Part shown: piece after piece, positions 6,567-12,389 of the stretch
Layout of the letters: each line of letters begins with the position of its first letter
Numbering within the stretch: position 1 is the stretch's first letter
From: Candidatus Arcanibacter lacustris
GTDB lineage: Bacteria; Pseudomonadota; Alphaproteobacteria; Rickettsiales; Arcanibacteraceae
Assembly (NCBI GenBank): GCA_000970895.1
Contig: JYHA01000077.1
Span: 1 to 12,448, forward strand
Direction of reading: 5' to 3'
DNA length: 12,448 nucleotides
Translations under genes and position numbers: made by a program
The notes under the pieces: model-generated
Database searches by the model: none
Told to the model about the DNA's origin: nothing
Seen by the model: the letters and a program-made list of their open reading frames with translations, nothing else

Positions 6567-7538
6567 TTACATAAACATATAAGTAGTTTGGTTGTTTGAT
6601 CCTGTTTTTTTAATAATATTTCTCTCAATTCCGTGTAATAAATCACGACTAGCTGTAGCTCCAGAAATATCTCTATGAATTGTCATATAGTCTCTTCTAG
6701 AAAATTTTACTTTTTTGAAAGATTCTTTAGCATATTCTAGTCGAGCTATAGCATCTTGTGGTTTAATATTGATATGTTTTCCATATTTATTTAAAGATTC
6801 TAAAATAAGCTTTAGCATAAATTCGATAAATATAGTAGATTCACCGCTTTTATCACTTTTTCCTAAAGTGATATAATATTCTTCCTGATTTTCTTTGATT
6901 AATTCTTCTACAGCTATATATTCAAATAGAGGACTATACTTCATTAATAAAATCTGTTGCCATAAGCGCCCCATTCTACCATTACCGTCAGCAAATGGGT
7001 GTATAAATTCAAACTCATAATGAAAAATACAAGACTTAATAAGCCATGATAATTCTTGATCTTTTTTTAAAAACTCTAATAATTCCTGAATGAGAATTTG
7101 CACTCTTTTAGCCTGAGGTGCTATATGCGTTACTTGAGATCCTTTAAAAATACCAACGCTTGTTGTTCTAAATTTTCCATGATCTTCAATTAAATTTTTC
7201 ATCAAAATATCATGAGCCTTAAGAATGCCTTCTATGCTAAGTGGGCTTAAAGTTCGTAAATTAGCATATAATTCTAAGGCATTCTTTACTTCCAAAATAT
7301 CTTTAGATGGACCTAAAATATGTTTTCCATCGAGTATATCTGTTATTTGGTCTAAAGTTAGGGTGTTTCCTTCAATTGCAAGAGATGCTTGTATTGTTTT
7401 AATCCGATTGGAGCGACGCAATTTTATTGTGGGTAGAAGCATCTTTTCTCCTGCAAGTCGACCCATCTCATAGGCAATTGCTTCAGAAAGATTTATAATT
7501 TTTGATGTTAAAGTAAATGGAGGTTTGTAATCTATCAT
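6567..7538 (-). CDS. fic: Fic-domain protein (class II, self-inhibited), probable AMP transferase
   Basis: 323 residues. The Fic motif HPFADGNGRMGR at 180-191 is complete: catalytic His180, the phosphate-binding GNGR, and Arg191. The flap before it (KGSQVTHIAP, 132-141) fits target docking. An N-terminal inhibitory helix carries SLAIEGN (52-58), matching the (S/T)xxxE(G/N) motif with Glu56. That makes it a class II Fic that holds itself inactive and needs no separate antitoxin. A winged-helix-like C-terminus (about 262-323) follows. The family transfers AMP, or rarely another NMP, to Ser, Thr or Tyr of target proteins. The target may be bacterial or host; the sequence does not say. The annotated start lacks a Shine-Dalgarno but coincides with the predicted transcription start. 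It is convergent in spacing with nothing downstream but the repeat arm at 6423-6527. Confidence 0.9.
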   Translation of the reverse strand: MIDYKPPFTLTSKIINLSEAIAYEMGRLAGEKMLLPTIKLRRSNRIKTIQASLAIEGNTLTLDQITDILDGKHILGPSKDILEVKNALELYANLRTLSPLSIEGILKAHDILMKNLIEDHGKFRTTSVGIFKGSQVTHIAPQAKRVQILIQELLEFLKKDQELSWLIKSCIFHYEFEFIHPFADGNGRMGRLWQQILLMKYSPLFEYIAVEELIKENQEEYYITLGKSDKSGESTIFIEFMLKLILESLNKYGKHINIKPQDAIARLEYAKESFKKVKFSRRDYMTIHRDISGATASRDLLHGIERNIIKKTGSNNQTTYMFM

Positions 7539-7541
7539 AGG

Positions 7542-7573
7542 ATGATAGTATCATATGATATTATCATAGACAA
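7542..7573 (-). promoter_or_regulatory. fic promoter overlapped by a 26-bp near-perfect palindrome
   Basis: On the minus strand TTGTCT (7573-7568), a 17-base spacer and TACTAT (7550-7545) form a reasonable promoter. The predicted start near 7538 coincides with the A of the fic ATG, implying a leaderless mRNA. The palindrome at 7542-7567 (ATGATAgTATCAT and its mirror, one mismatched pair) spans spacer and -10, so a bound dimer would block transcription. Confidence 0.5.
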
Positions 7574-7965
7574 GTTGTATTTTAGAACCTGAGCGGAAGA
7601 TCTTCCAGAAATTTTAATTTAAAATATTATAGAGTAGATAATCTGCCGTCACGTGACGTCATGTATAACATATTGTAATATAAAAACATTATTCATTATG
7701 ACGGCAGGTGGCGTCACATTTGCAAAATTGCTGACTCCACTTGCCGTCAGAGATAATCGCTTGTTTTATAAACTTTATTCAAAACCAGCAGGGGGGGTGC
7801 GATTGGTGTGATCACAATTTACCAGATTATGCTGTCCTATTTTCATCTCTTATTTATTTATTGGCTTGAATTAATTTCTAATTTTTATTCATCTAAAAAG
7901 CCTTAAAGTGGCGACTGAAATCTCACCCCTCTCCTATTGATTTTAATTGATATTGCTTATAAATC
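7574..7965. other. Intergenic region between fic and the TA operon
   Basis: No gene is supported in this stretch. From left to right it holds the 12-bp palindrome GGAAGATCTTCC (7595-7606), an A/T-rich dyad near 7611-7625, three copies of an 18-bp G+C-rich motif (7644-7749, listed separately), a run of seven G (7791-7797), and the palindrome TGTGATCACA (7807-7816). Confidence 0.5.
7644..7749. repeat. Three copies of an 18-bp G+C-rich dyad motif
   Basis: Copies are at 7644-7661 (TGCCGTCACGTGACGTCA), 7699-7716 (TGACGGCAGGTGGCGTCA) and 7732-7749 (TGACTCCACTTGCCGTCA, inverted relative to the second). The second copy and the reverse complement of the third agree at 16 of 18 bases. All share TGAC/GTCA ends, and each is partly self-complementary. 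Such G+C-rich islands stand out in the A+T-rich background. They could be operators or recombinase sites; no protein in the window can be assigned to them. Confidence 0.55.
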
Positions 7966-7995
7966 TTGACTAGATAAGTACTTATGTGGTAAAAT
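7966..7995 (+). promoter_or_regulatory. TA operon promoter with internal operator palindrome
   Basis: TTGACT (7966-7971), an 18-base spacer and TAAAAT (7990-7995). Between them lies the perfect palindrome ATAAGTACTTAT (7974-7985). YefM-YoeB complexes are known to repress their own operon by binding a palindrome in the promoter with a GTAC-type core, so this is very likely the autoregulatory operator. Confidence 0.7.
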
Positions 7996-8032
7996 CAAGA
8001 GAGTAATAAAAACTAATATAAGGTAGTTCAAC

Positions 8033-8281
8033 ATGGATGCTATTACATACACACAAGCTAGGCAAAATTTTACCGCAACAATGAATAAAATATGCGAAGA
8101 TCATACCCCTATTATAATTACTCGTCAGAATGAGGCGCCAGTAGTAATGATGTCTTTATCTGACTATAATGCTATAGAAGAAACTATTTATTTAATGAGA
8201 AGCCCTTCTAATGCTATGCGTTTAAGAAAAGCAATGATATCTATAGAAGAAAAGATTTTTATAAAAAAAGAATTACTTTAG
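8033..8281 (+). CDS. yefM: Antitoxin YefM, Phd/YefM family
   Basis: 82 residues, matching the family's usual length of about 80-90. The N-terminal half (MDAITYTQARQNFTATMNKICEDHTPIIITRQNEAPVVMMSLSDYNAIEET) is the classic Phd/YefM dimerisation and DNA-binding fold. The C-terminal segment (about 52-82) is the flexible part that wraps and inhibits the toxin. It binds YoeB and represses the operon through the operator in its promoter. AAGG (8019-8022) precedes the ATG by 10 bases. Antitoxin precedes toxin with a 14-bp gap. On a plasmid this pair would favour retention by killing or arresting cells that lose it. Confidence 0.93.
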   Translation: MDAITYTQARQNFTATMNKICEDHTPIIITRQNEAPVVMMSLSDYNAIEETIYLMRSPSNAMRLRKAMISIEEKIFIKKELL

Positions 8282-8295
8282 GAATTAGTTAAGTA

Positions 8296-8550
8296 ATGAA
8301 TCTATTATTTTTAGAAGATGCTTGGGAAGATTATTTATATTGGCAAAAAATCAATATAAAAAACCTAAAGAGAGTTAATGAGTTGATAAAAGCAACCCTC
8401 AGAGATCCATATTATGGAATAGGAAAACCAGAACCATTAAAATTTGATATGTCTGGTTGTTTTTCAAGACGCATAGATGCGGAGCATCGTTTGGTCTATA
8501 AAGTAGAAGATGATAATTTGATTATTATCCAATGTAGGTATCATTATTAA
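8296..8550 (+). CDS. yoeB: Toxin YoeB, ribosome-dependent mRNA interferase
   Basis: 84 residues, the same length as Escherichia coli YoeB. The residues known to matter in YoeB are at identical positions: Glu46 (EPLKFD), Arg59, Arg65 (AEHRLVY), His83 and Tyr84 at the very end (CRYHY). The protein cuts mRNA in the ribosomal A site when freed from YefM. AGGA overlapping the yefM stop lies 12 bases before the ATG, consistent with coupled translation. Nothing is missing, so the toxin should be active and must be held by the upstream antitoxin. Confidence 0.95.
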   Translation: MNLLFLEDAWEDYLYWQKINIKNLKRVNELIKATLRDPYYGIGKPEPLKFDMSGCFSRRIDAEHRLVYKVEDDNLIIIQCRYHY

Positions 8551-8605
8551 ATCATAGGTTTGTTTAAATAAATTGTCTGTCATCTTCTAGTTCATAAATT
8601 TAAAA

Positions 8606-8839
8606 TTAGTTCCAATTACAACCTCTATGAGTGAACCATTTTTTATAATTTTGATCTGTTAATTCTCTCTTTTTTAGCTCATATTCAATAATATCTTTCT
8701 CGTCAAAAACCATAATTCTTTGTTCATTTATTTTTGCAATTGGCTTTGGGAATTCAAGATCTATTTTCATTTTTTGATGAATTCCCTGCTTGGTATAATC
8801 CCATCTTTTCGCCAAATCTGCTATTCCCAATAATTTCAT
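8606..8839 (-). CDS. Small helix-turn-helix DNA-binding protein (AlpA/MerR-like)
   Basis: 77 residues. MKLLGIADLAKRWDYTKQGIHQKMK looks like the first helices of an AlpA/excisionase or MerR-type winged helix: a hydrophobic I-x-D-L-A start, then WDYTKQGIH as recognition helix. EFPKPIAKINEQRIMVFDEKDIIEYE is the wing and closing helix. A short basic tail ends in GCNWN. Only a weak GGTAAG site precedes the ATG. Proteins of this kind act as transcription regulators or as recombination directionality factors. Since a recombinase and integrase debris lie nearby, either role is possible. It is divergent from parF and converges on yoeB. The dyad at 8884-8921 upstream is a candidate operator. Confidence 0.7.
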   Translation of the reverse strand: MKLLGIADLAKRWDYTKQGIHQKMKIDLEFPKPIAKINEQRIMVFDEKDIIEYELKKRELTDQNYKKWFTHRGCNWN

Positions 8840-8883
8840 TTTTTCTTACCGTTAATAATATGATTTATATATATTTATAATGA

Positions 8884-8921
8884 GCGCACAAGCTTTGACG
8901 AATGTCAATGAGTAAGTGCGC
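8884..8921. promoter_or_regulatory. Nested dyad upstream of the HTH gene, candidate operator
   Basis: GCGCAC (8884-8889) pairs with GTGCGC (8916-8921), and inside it TTGAC (8895-8899) pairs with GTCAA (8904-8908). It is G+C-rich in an A+T-rich gap between the divergent HTH and partition genes. It lies about 45-80 bp upstream of the HTH start, as expected of an autoregulatory site. No clear -35/-10 pair for either gene was found around it. Confidence 0.4.
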
Positions 8922-9134
8922 CATTAGAAGTAAATGGACTATCTTTTCTTAGTGCAAAAACTTAAGAAAATATAGATCGTGAATCTAAAATATTCTAGAA
9001 GAAGATACAGATTCATCATAGATATACAAATAATATAGTAATATAAACTTATATATGTACATATTGCTGATAATATATATAATTAGTCATGTAATAACAT
9101 ATATTATTATACAACTCGCAATAAAAGGATGATT
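8922..9134. other. A+T-rich leader region of the partition operon
   Basis: There is no gene here. Small dyads occur (TAGAT/ATCTA near 8974-8988), followed by an almost pure A/T tract from about 9030. The stretch AATAACATATATTA (9093-9106) recurs right after parG (9995-10008). CATATATTATTATAC (9098-9112) occurs inverted at 10111-10125. These are candidate ParG operator or centromere repeats. Confidence 0.45.
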
Positions 9135-9788
9135 ATGAGCAAGTTAAAAGTACTAACAATAGCCAATAGAAAGGGAGGGGCGGGCAAAAGTACATGCGCT
9201 GCTCACATCGCCTTAGAGGCAGTTAAAGCAAACTTAAAAACAATTTTAATTGACTTAGATCCTCAAAAAACCTTAGAAACTTGGTGGAATTTAAGAGACG
9301 AAGATAATCCATATCTGGCAGATTCATCTGCAACTGATATAGAGAAAAAAATCCAGTCCATCAAAGAAAAAGGGTTTGATTTATGTATTATTGATACACC
9401 AGGTGATGTTAGCGCTAATACAGTAGCAGGAATCAAAGTTGCTGATTTGGTTTTAATTCCATCAAAGCCAACTTCTCCAGATTTAGGAGCAATAGGTAGA
9501 ACCATTTCTATGGTTAATGATGAGAATTGTCCTTATGTATTTTTAGTAACACAAGCAATATCAAGATCCAATGCAGCACTACAAGCAGCATCAGTATTAT
9601 CAGAATTCGGAGCAGTAGCACCAGCAGTAATCAGCAATAGAATCGCCTATGTAAATGCAATGAGCGTTGGAACATCGGCAGGCACAATAGATAAGACAGC
9701 AGCAGAAGAACTTGCATCTATCTGGGGATTTTTATCAACAAAATTATTTTCAAAAAAAGGAAAAACAAATGGTAAAGAAAAAATTTGA
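9135..9788 (+). CDS. parF: ParA-superfamily partition ATPase, ParF-like (type Ib)
   Basis: 217 residues from ATG 9135. This ATG is preferred over the in-frame ATG at 9129 because AGGA (9126-9129) overlaps the earlier codon and sits 5 bases before the later one. The deviant Walker A KGGAGKST (13-20), Walker A' IDLDPQ (39-44) and Walker B LCIIDTPG (83-90) are intact. The N-terminal HTH of type Ia ParA proteins is absent, as in ParF of plasmid TP228 (about 206 residues). It would form ATP-dependent structures on the nucleoid that move plasmid copies bound by the partner. The next gene overlaps it by 20 bp and encodes a 76-residue ribbon-helix-helix protein, which fits a parFG pair. Orphan ParA-like ATPases of other types look similar, but the partner supports partition. 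Confidence 0.88.
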   Translation: MSKLKVLTIANRKGGAGKSTCAAHIALEAVKANLKTILIDLDPQKTLETWWNLRDEDNPYLADSSATDIEKKIQSIKEKGFDLCIIDTPGDVSANTVAGIKVADLVLIPSKPTSPDLGAIGRTISMVNDENCPYVFLVTQAISRSNAALQAASVLSEFGAVAPAVISNRIAYVNAMSVGTSAGTIDKTAAEELASIWGFLSTKLFSKKGKTNGKEKI

Positions 9789-9999
9789 TCTATCAAAAGA
9801 TATGATAATTACAAGCAAAGAAACCAATCAAACTACTAGCAAATCTACCAACAAAGAAGCAGAAGATTTATATGAGACCATTACGCTTCGTATAAAAAAA
9901 TCAATAAAGAAAGAGTTTAAACTTTGGTGTGTTGAAAATAACATCCAAATGAACGATGCTTTTGTCCAAGCTTGGATGAAATTCAAGACCAATAAATAA
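9769..9999 (+). CDS. parG: ParG-like centromere-binding ribbon-helix-helix protein
   Basis: 76 residues from ATG 9769, with AAGG (9757-9760) 8 bases upstream. A longer reading from 9712 has no such site and lies inside parF. The first 33 residues are polar and probably disordered, as in ParG, where this tail contacts ParF. Then the beta strand ETITLRI (36-42) and two helices (KSIKKEFKLWCVENN and MNDAFVQAWMKF) form a ribbon-helix-helix dimer unit. The length equals that of TP228 ParG as I recall it. It should bind the centromere and repress the operon. Start and parF stop overlap by 20 bp, so translation is coupled. Candidate binding repeats flank the operon. Confidence 0.75.
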   Translation: MVKKKFDLSKDMIITSKETNQTTSKSTNKEAEDLYETITLRIKKSIKKEFKLWCVENNIQMNDAFVQAWMKFKTNK

Positions 10000-10000
10000 C

Positions 10001-10149
10001 ATATATTACTACAAGTATGTCGGTATATATTGCAAATAATATATATTATTTGCAATATATATTATTAGGTTATTACTAATTTATATTTCTAATTATATAT
10101 ATTGCTACAAGTATAATAATATATGCGTCTATATTATTAATAGTATAGA
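10001..10149. repeat. Candidate plasmid centromere: 38-bp perfect palindrome and flanking repeats
   Basis: A perfect 38-bp palindrome at 10024-10061 has TTGCAAATAATAT arms. Direct 18-bp repeats ATATATTaCTACAAGTAT (10001-10018) and ATATATTgCTACAAGTAT (10097-10114) lie on either side. A near-perfect 22-bp dyad (10128-10149) follows. Sequences related to these repeats also occur upstream of parF. Type Ib centromeres are commonly A+T-rich repeat arrays adjacent to the par genes. It could alternatively be transcript-end structure; a T8 run lies at 10173-10180. Confidence 0.5.
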
Positions 10150-10281
10150 TGTGTATATTATTAACCTTTGGATTTTTTTTCAACTACTACCCCCTTCAAA
10201 CAATCACCTAACTTGAATATCAATATTATAAAACCAAAATAAAAATATAATTTCAAATGGTTAGATGATGAAAATAAATAC

Positions 10282-10302
10282 TTATCCACATACTTATCCA
10301 CA
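10282..10302. promoter_or_regulatory. Two perfect DnaA boxes
   Basis: TTATCCACA occurs at 10282-10290 and again at 10294-10302, in the same orientation with start points 12 bp apart. This is the consensus DnaA box. They stand 17 bp before the iteron array, as in iteron-type plasmid origins where host DnaA helps the Rep protein to open the origin. Confidence 0.85.
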
Positions 10303-10318
10303 AAATCAAAAAATTCCG

Positions 10319-10422
10319 CCTAGTAAATGGGTACATATGCCTAGTAAACGGGTACATATGCCTAGTAAATGGGTACATTTAGCCTAGTAAATGGGTACAT
10401 TTAGCCTAGTAAATGGGTACAT
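10319..10422. repeat. oriV: Replication origin iterons, five copies
   Basis: Five direct copies of CCTAGTAAATGGGTACAT begin at 10319, 10340, 10361, 10383 and 10405, so the period is 21, 21, 22 and 22 bp. Copy 2 has C for T (AAACGGG); the others are identical over the core. Spacing of about two helical turns puts all on one DNA face, as needed for Rep_3-type initiator binding. Together with the DnaA boxes, the A+T-rich tract after it and the Rep gene downstream, this marks the vegetative origin. Confidence 0.9.
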
Positions 10423-10440
10423 ATGAATTCGATAAGATAT

Positions 10441-10560
10441 TGATTTATAATGATTTTTTACCCCCCTTTAAATTCTTTAAATTCTTTAAAAGAACACACT
10501 ACTTCTACTTTAGTAACAGTATGATAAAGAGTGTGCTATATAAATTAATATATTAATTTA
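10441..10560. other. oriV: A+T-rich region next to iterons, probable DNA unwinding element
   Basis: After the iterons comes an A/T-rich tract with a tandem TTTAAATTC repeat (about 10467-10490), and then the perfect 20-bp palindrome at 10541-10560 (TAAATTAATATATTAATTTA). Iteron origins normally melt in such a tract. The C6 run at 10461-10466 is odd. A tiny reading frame, MKNFRNILPFKQ (10580-10618), with AGGA 6 bases before it lies just beyond; I do not claim it as a gene. Confidence 0.5.
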
Positions 10561-10748
10561 AAAAAATCATAGGAATAAAATGAAAAATTTCCGAAATATT
10601 CTGCCTTTTAAACAATAAAAAACAGGCTTTATGGATTAAATCTCTAGCTATGAAATCTATAAAAACAGATATTTTATCGAGTTTTAATGGATTTTAAAAC
10701 CATTTGATGGTATGATCTAACATCAAGTAAAAACAGCCAATTAAGGAT

Positions 10749-10865
10749 ATATCGTTTATTTTGATTTTAAGGCCTATCACAGATCGATTTGGTTGCTTAT
10801 GTATGATTTGATCTAAAAATAAATTATCGATCTGTGATAGGCCTTAAAATCAAAATAAACGATAT
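10749..10865. repeat. 40-bp perfect inverted repeat with 37-nt spacer
   Basis: Arms at 10749-10788 and 10826-10865 are perfect reverse complements over 40 bp and contain AAGGCCTATCACAGATCGAT. The similarity stops abruptly at both ends, and no convincing target duplication is seen. It lies between the origin and the rep promoter. Perfect arms of this length imply recent formation or active selection. Roles to consider: a single-strand origin, an antisense or attenuator structure in a rep leader transcript, a recombinase site, or a small non-autonomous element. Confidence 0.9.
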
Positions 10866-11046
10866 TATCATCATAGATATATAACTAAAATTTCATCGTG
10901 TAAAATATACACAAAGATCATGTGAGTTGTATAACAATAAGATTATTTAATTAATCATTTGCATAATTAACCTTTTCAAAAGCCCAACAAACAATTAGAT
11001 AGATAAAAATTTATTTTATTTGATAAAATATAAAATTATTTGCTGT
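10866..11046. other. A+T-rich gap before the rep promoter
   Basis: No gene, iteron or strong dyad is visible here. The stretch is A/T-rich, and no reading frame with a ribosome binding site was found. Confidence 0.4.
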
Positions 11047-11074
11047 TTGACAAAAATTTTAGATAATTTATAGT
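11047..11074 (+). promoter_or_regulatory. Promoter of the replication initiator gene
   Basis: TTGACA (11047-11052), a 16-base spacer, then TATAGT (11069-11074). A perfect -35 with a near-consensus -10 puts the start near 11081 and gives a leader of about 49 nt. The leader holds a short reading frame, MKFKNSGE (11100-11126), whose stop lies 3 bases before the rep start and which covers the rep ribosome binding site, so translational coupling is possible. Confidence 0.6.
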
Positions 11075-11129
11075 GATGTTAATATTTAGAGCATTTTGCA
11101 TGAAATTTAAAAATAGCGGTGAATGAACT

Positions 11130-12389
11130 TTGCAAAAAAACGATAAAGAAAATCATCTTTTTAAACATACAGCAGCAATTCATATTAGCAATAATCTTTC
11201 ACTTTTAGAGAGAAAATTATTCAATGTATTACTGTTAAACGCTTATACTAACCTCCAGACTAAAGAAATCCACGTAATTGATTTTAAAGAATTATCAAGT
11301 AATGTAGGTTGGAGTAATGTTAAATCTTACAACGAAATAAAAGAAGCTTTATCGGTTCTAAACACCACTCAAATTCAGTGGAATATTTTAAATAAAGATA
11401 AAAAAAATACCTGGATTGCAACTACTGTTCTATCTCAAGTAAAATTCTACGAAGGTTACTGTGAATATGCTTATAGTCCAATGATGCGCGATCATTTAAG
11501 CAGCCCAAATATCTATGCTAAACTAAATCTACTAGTACAGAATTGTTTTAAAAGTAAATATTCTCTAGCTTTATGGGAGTTTTTAACCGAAGAATTAAAA
11601 GATTGTAATCAAACAATCACTGATTTTATCAATGTAGAAGATTTTAGAAAAATTATCGGAGCAGAAGAAGATTATTATAGTGATTATCGCAAATTAAATC
11701 AGAAAATAATCTCAAATTCTTTGAATGAAATTAATACTAAATCTGACTTAAAAGTTAATTCTATGCAACAAAAAGAGGGAAGAAAAGTTAAGTCTCTAGC
11801 CTTTAATGTCAAGCGCGAAAAAGAAAAAATATCCCAAGAGATTATGTTTGAATTGCCAAACGATGATAATATAGAAATTATTAATCCAGAAATAATTCAG
11901 CTTAAAAATAGATTATCTGGAGAATTTAAATTATCCAATGATGTGATTTTAAATATCATTAATAATCGCGAAATTGATGATATTAATCATTCATTGAATT
12001 ATGTTAAAAGTGAACTTAATAAAGGCGTTAAGATTAGAAATATAGCTTCTTATGTAGTAAAGGCTATTAATGAAAAATGGCAGCTTCATGGGGAGTCTAG
12101 CAAAGTAAGTATATCACCAGAATTATCATTAATAATTGAGACAAGAATTGAATCTGAAGACAATCCTATGATGAAGGAAGTGTTAAAATTCCTACATCAT
12201 AAATTTGGTAATGAAACTTTCAAAAGCTGGTTCTATGATTTTAAGTTTGTAGGTTATGATGAAGATGAAAAGAAGATTTCTATTGGCGTGAAGAATAAAT
12301 TCATCAAGAATTGGGTAGAGAAGAATTATATGAAGCATTTAGAGGAGTTTTTTGGTGATAAAAAAACAATATACGAAGTAATTAAGTAA
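11130..12389 (+). CDS. Plasmid replication initiator: Rep_3 domain fused to DnaA domain I (DnaA_N)
   Basis: 419 residues from a TTG start, chosen because GGTGA (11118-11122) lies 7 bases upstream and the Rep_3 homology begins soon after (NHLFKHTAAIHISNNLSLLERKLFNVLL). Residues about 8-235 form the Rep_3/RepB initiator fold: two winged helices that bind iterons. Residues about 255-320 are a helical linker (LKNRLSGEFKLSNDVILNII ... AINEKWQ). Residues about 335-415 match the DnaA N-terminal domain (FGNETFKSWFYDFKFVG..., KNKFIKNWVEKNYMKHLEEFF). In DnaA that domain mediates self-assembly and loading of helicase DnaB; it does not bind DNA. The fusion suggests Rep recruits the helicase directly. Five iterons lie about 700 bp upstream. 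ATG 11123 is in another frame and meets a stop within 8 codons. Similar fused initiators are, to my knowledge, found on rickettsial plasmids. Confidence 0.88.
   Translation: MQKNDKENHLFKHTAAIHISNNLSLLERKLFNVLLLNAYTNLQTKEIHVIDFKELSSNVGWSNVKSYNEIKEALSVLNTTQIQWNILNKDKKNTWIATTVLSQVKFYEGYCEYAYSPMMRDHLSSPNIYAKLNLLVQNCFKSKYSLALWEFLTEELKDCNQTITDFINVEDFRKIIGAEEDYYSDYRKLNQKIISNSLNEINTKSDLKVNSMQQKEGRKVKSLAFNVKREKEKISQEIMFELPNDDNIEIINPEIIQLKNRLSGEFKLSNDVILNIINNREIDDINHSLNYVKSELNKGVKIRNIASYVVKAINEKWQLHGESSKVSISPELSLIIETRIESEDNPMMKEVLKFLHHKFGNETFKSWFYDFKFVGYDEDEKKISIGVKNKFIKNWVEKNYMKHLEEFFGDKKTIYEVIK

Noticed and set aside
7807..7816. TGTGATCACA as a CRP-binding site
   Set aside because: CRP sites need about 6 bases between TGTGA and TCACA; here the half-sites abut, and no promoter is at a fitting distance.
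7782..7945. Possible IS21-family terminus (GTGATCACAATTTACC with a G7 run and a later ATCTCACCCC)
   Set aside because: The resemblance is from memory only; no IstA/IstB fragment, matching second end or target duplication could be found.
9828..10055. 75-codon minus-strand frame over parG
   Set aside because: It is antisense to the ribbon-helix-helix gene and extends into the palindromic repeat; no start signal.
10319..10422. Regular direct repeats that could be a CRISPR array
   Set aside because: The period is only 21-22 bp with 3-4 bp between cores, so there are no spacers. The DnaA boxes and Rep gene show they are iterons.
10580..10618. 12-codon reading frame MKNFRNILPFKQ with an AGGA site
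   Set aside because: Too short to support as a gene, no promoter next to it, and not positioned to couple with rep.
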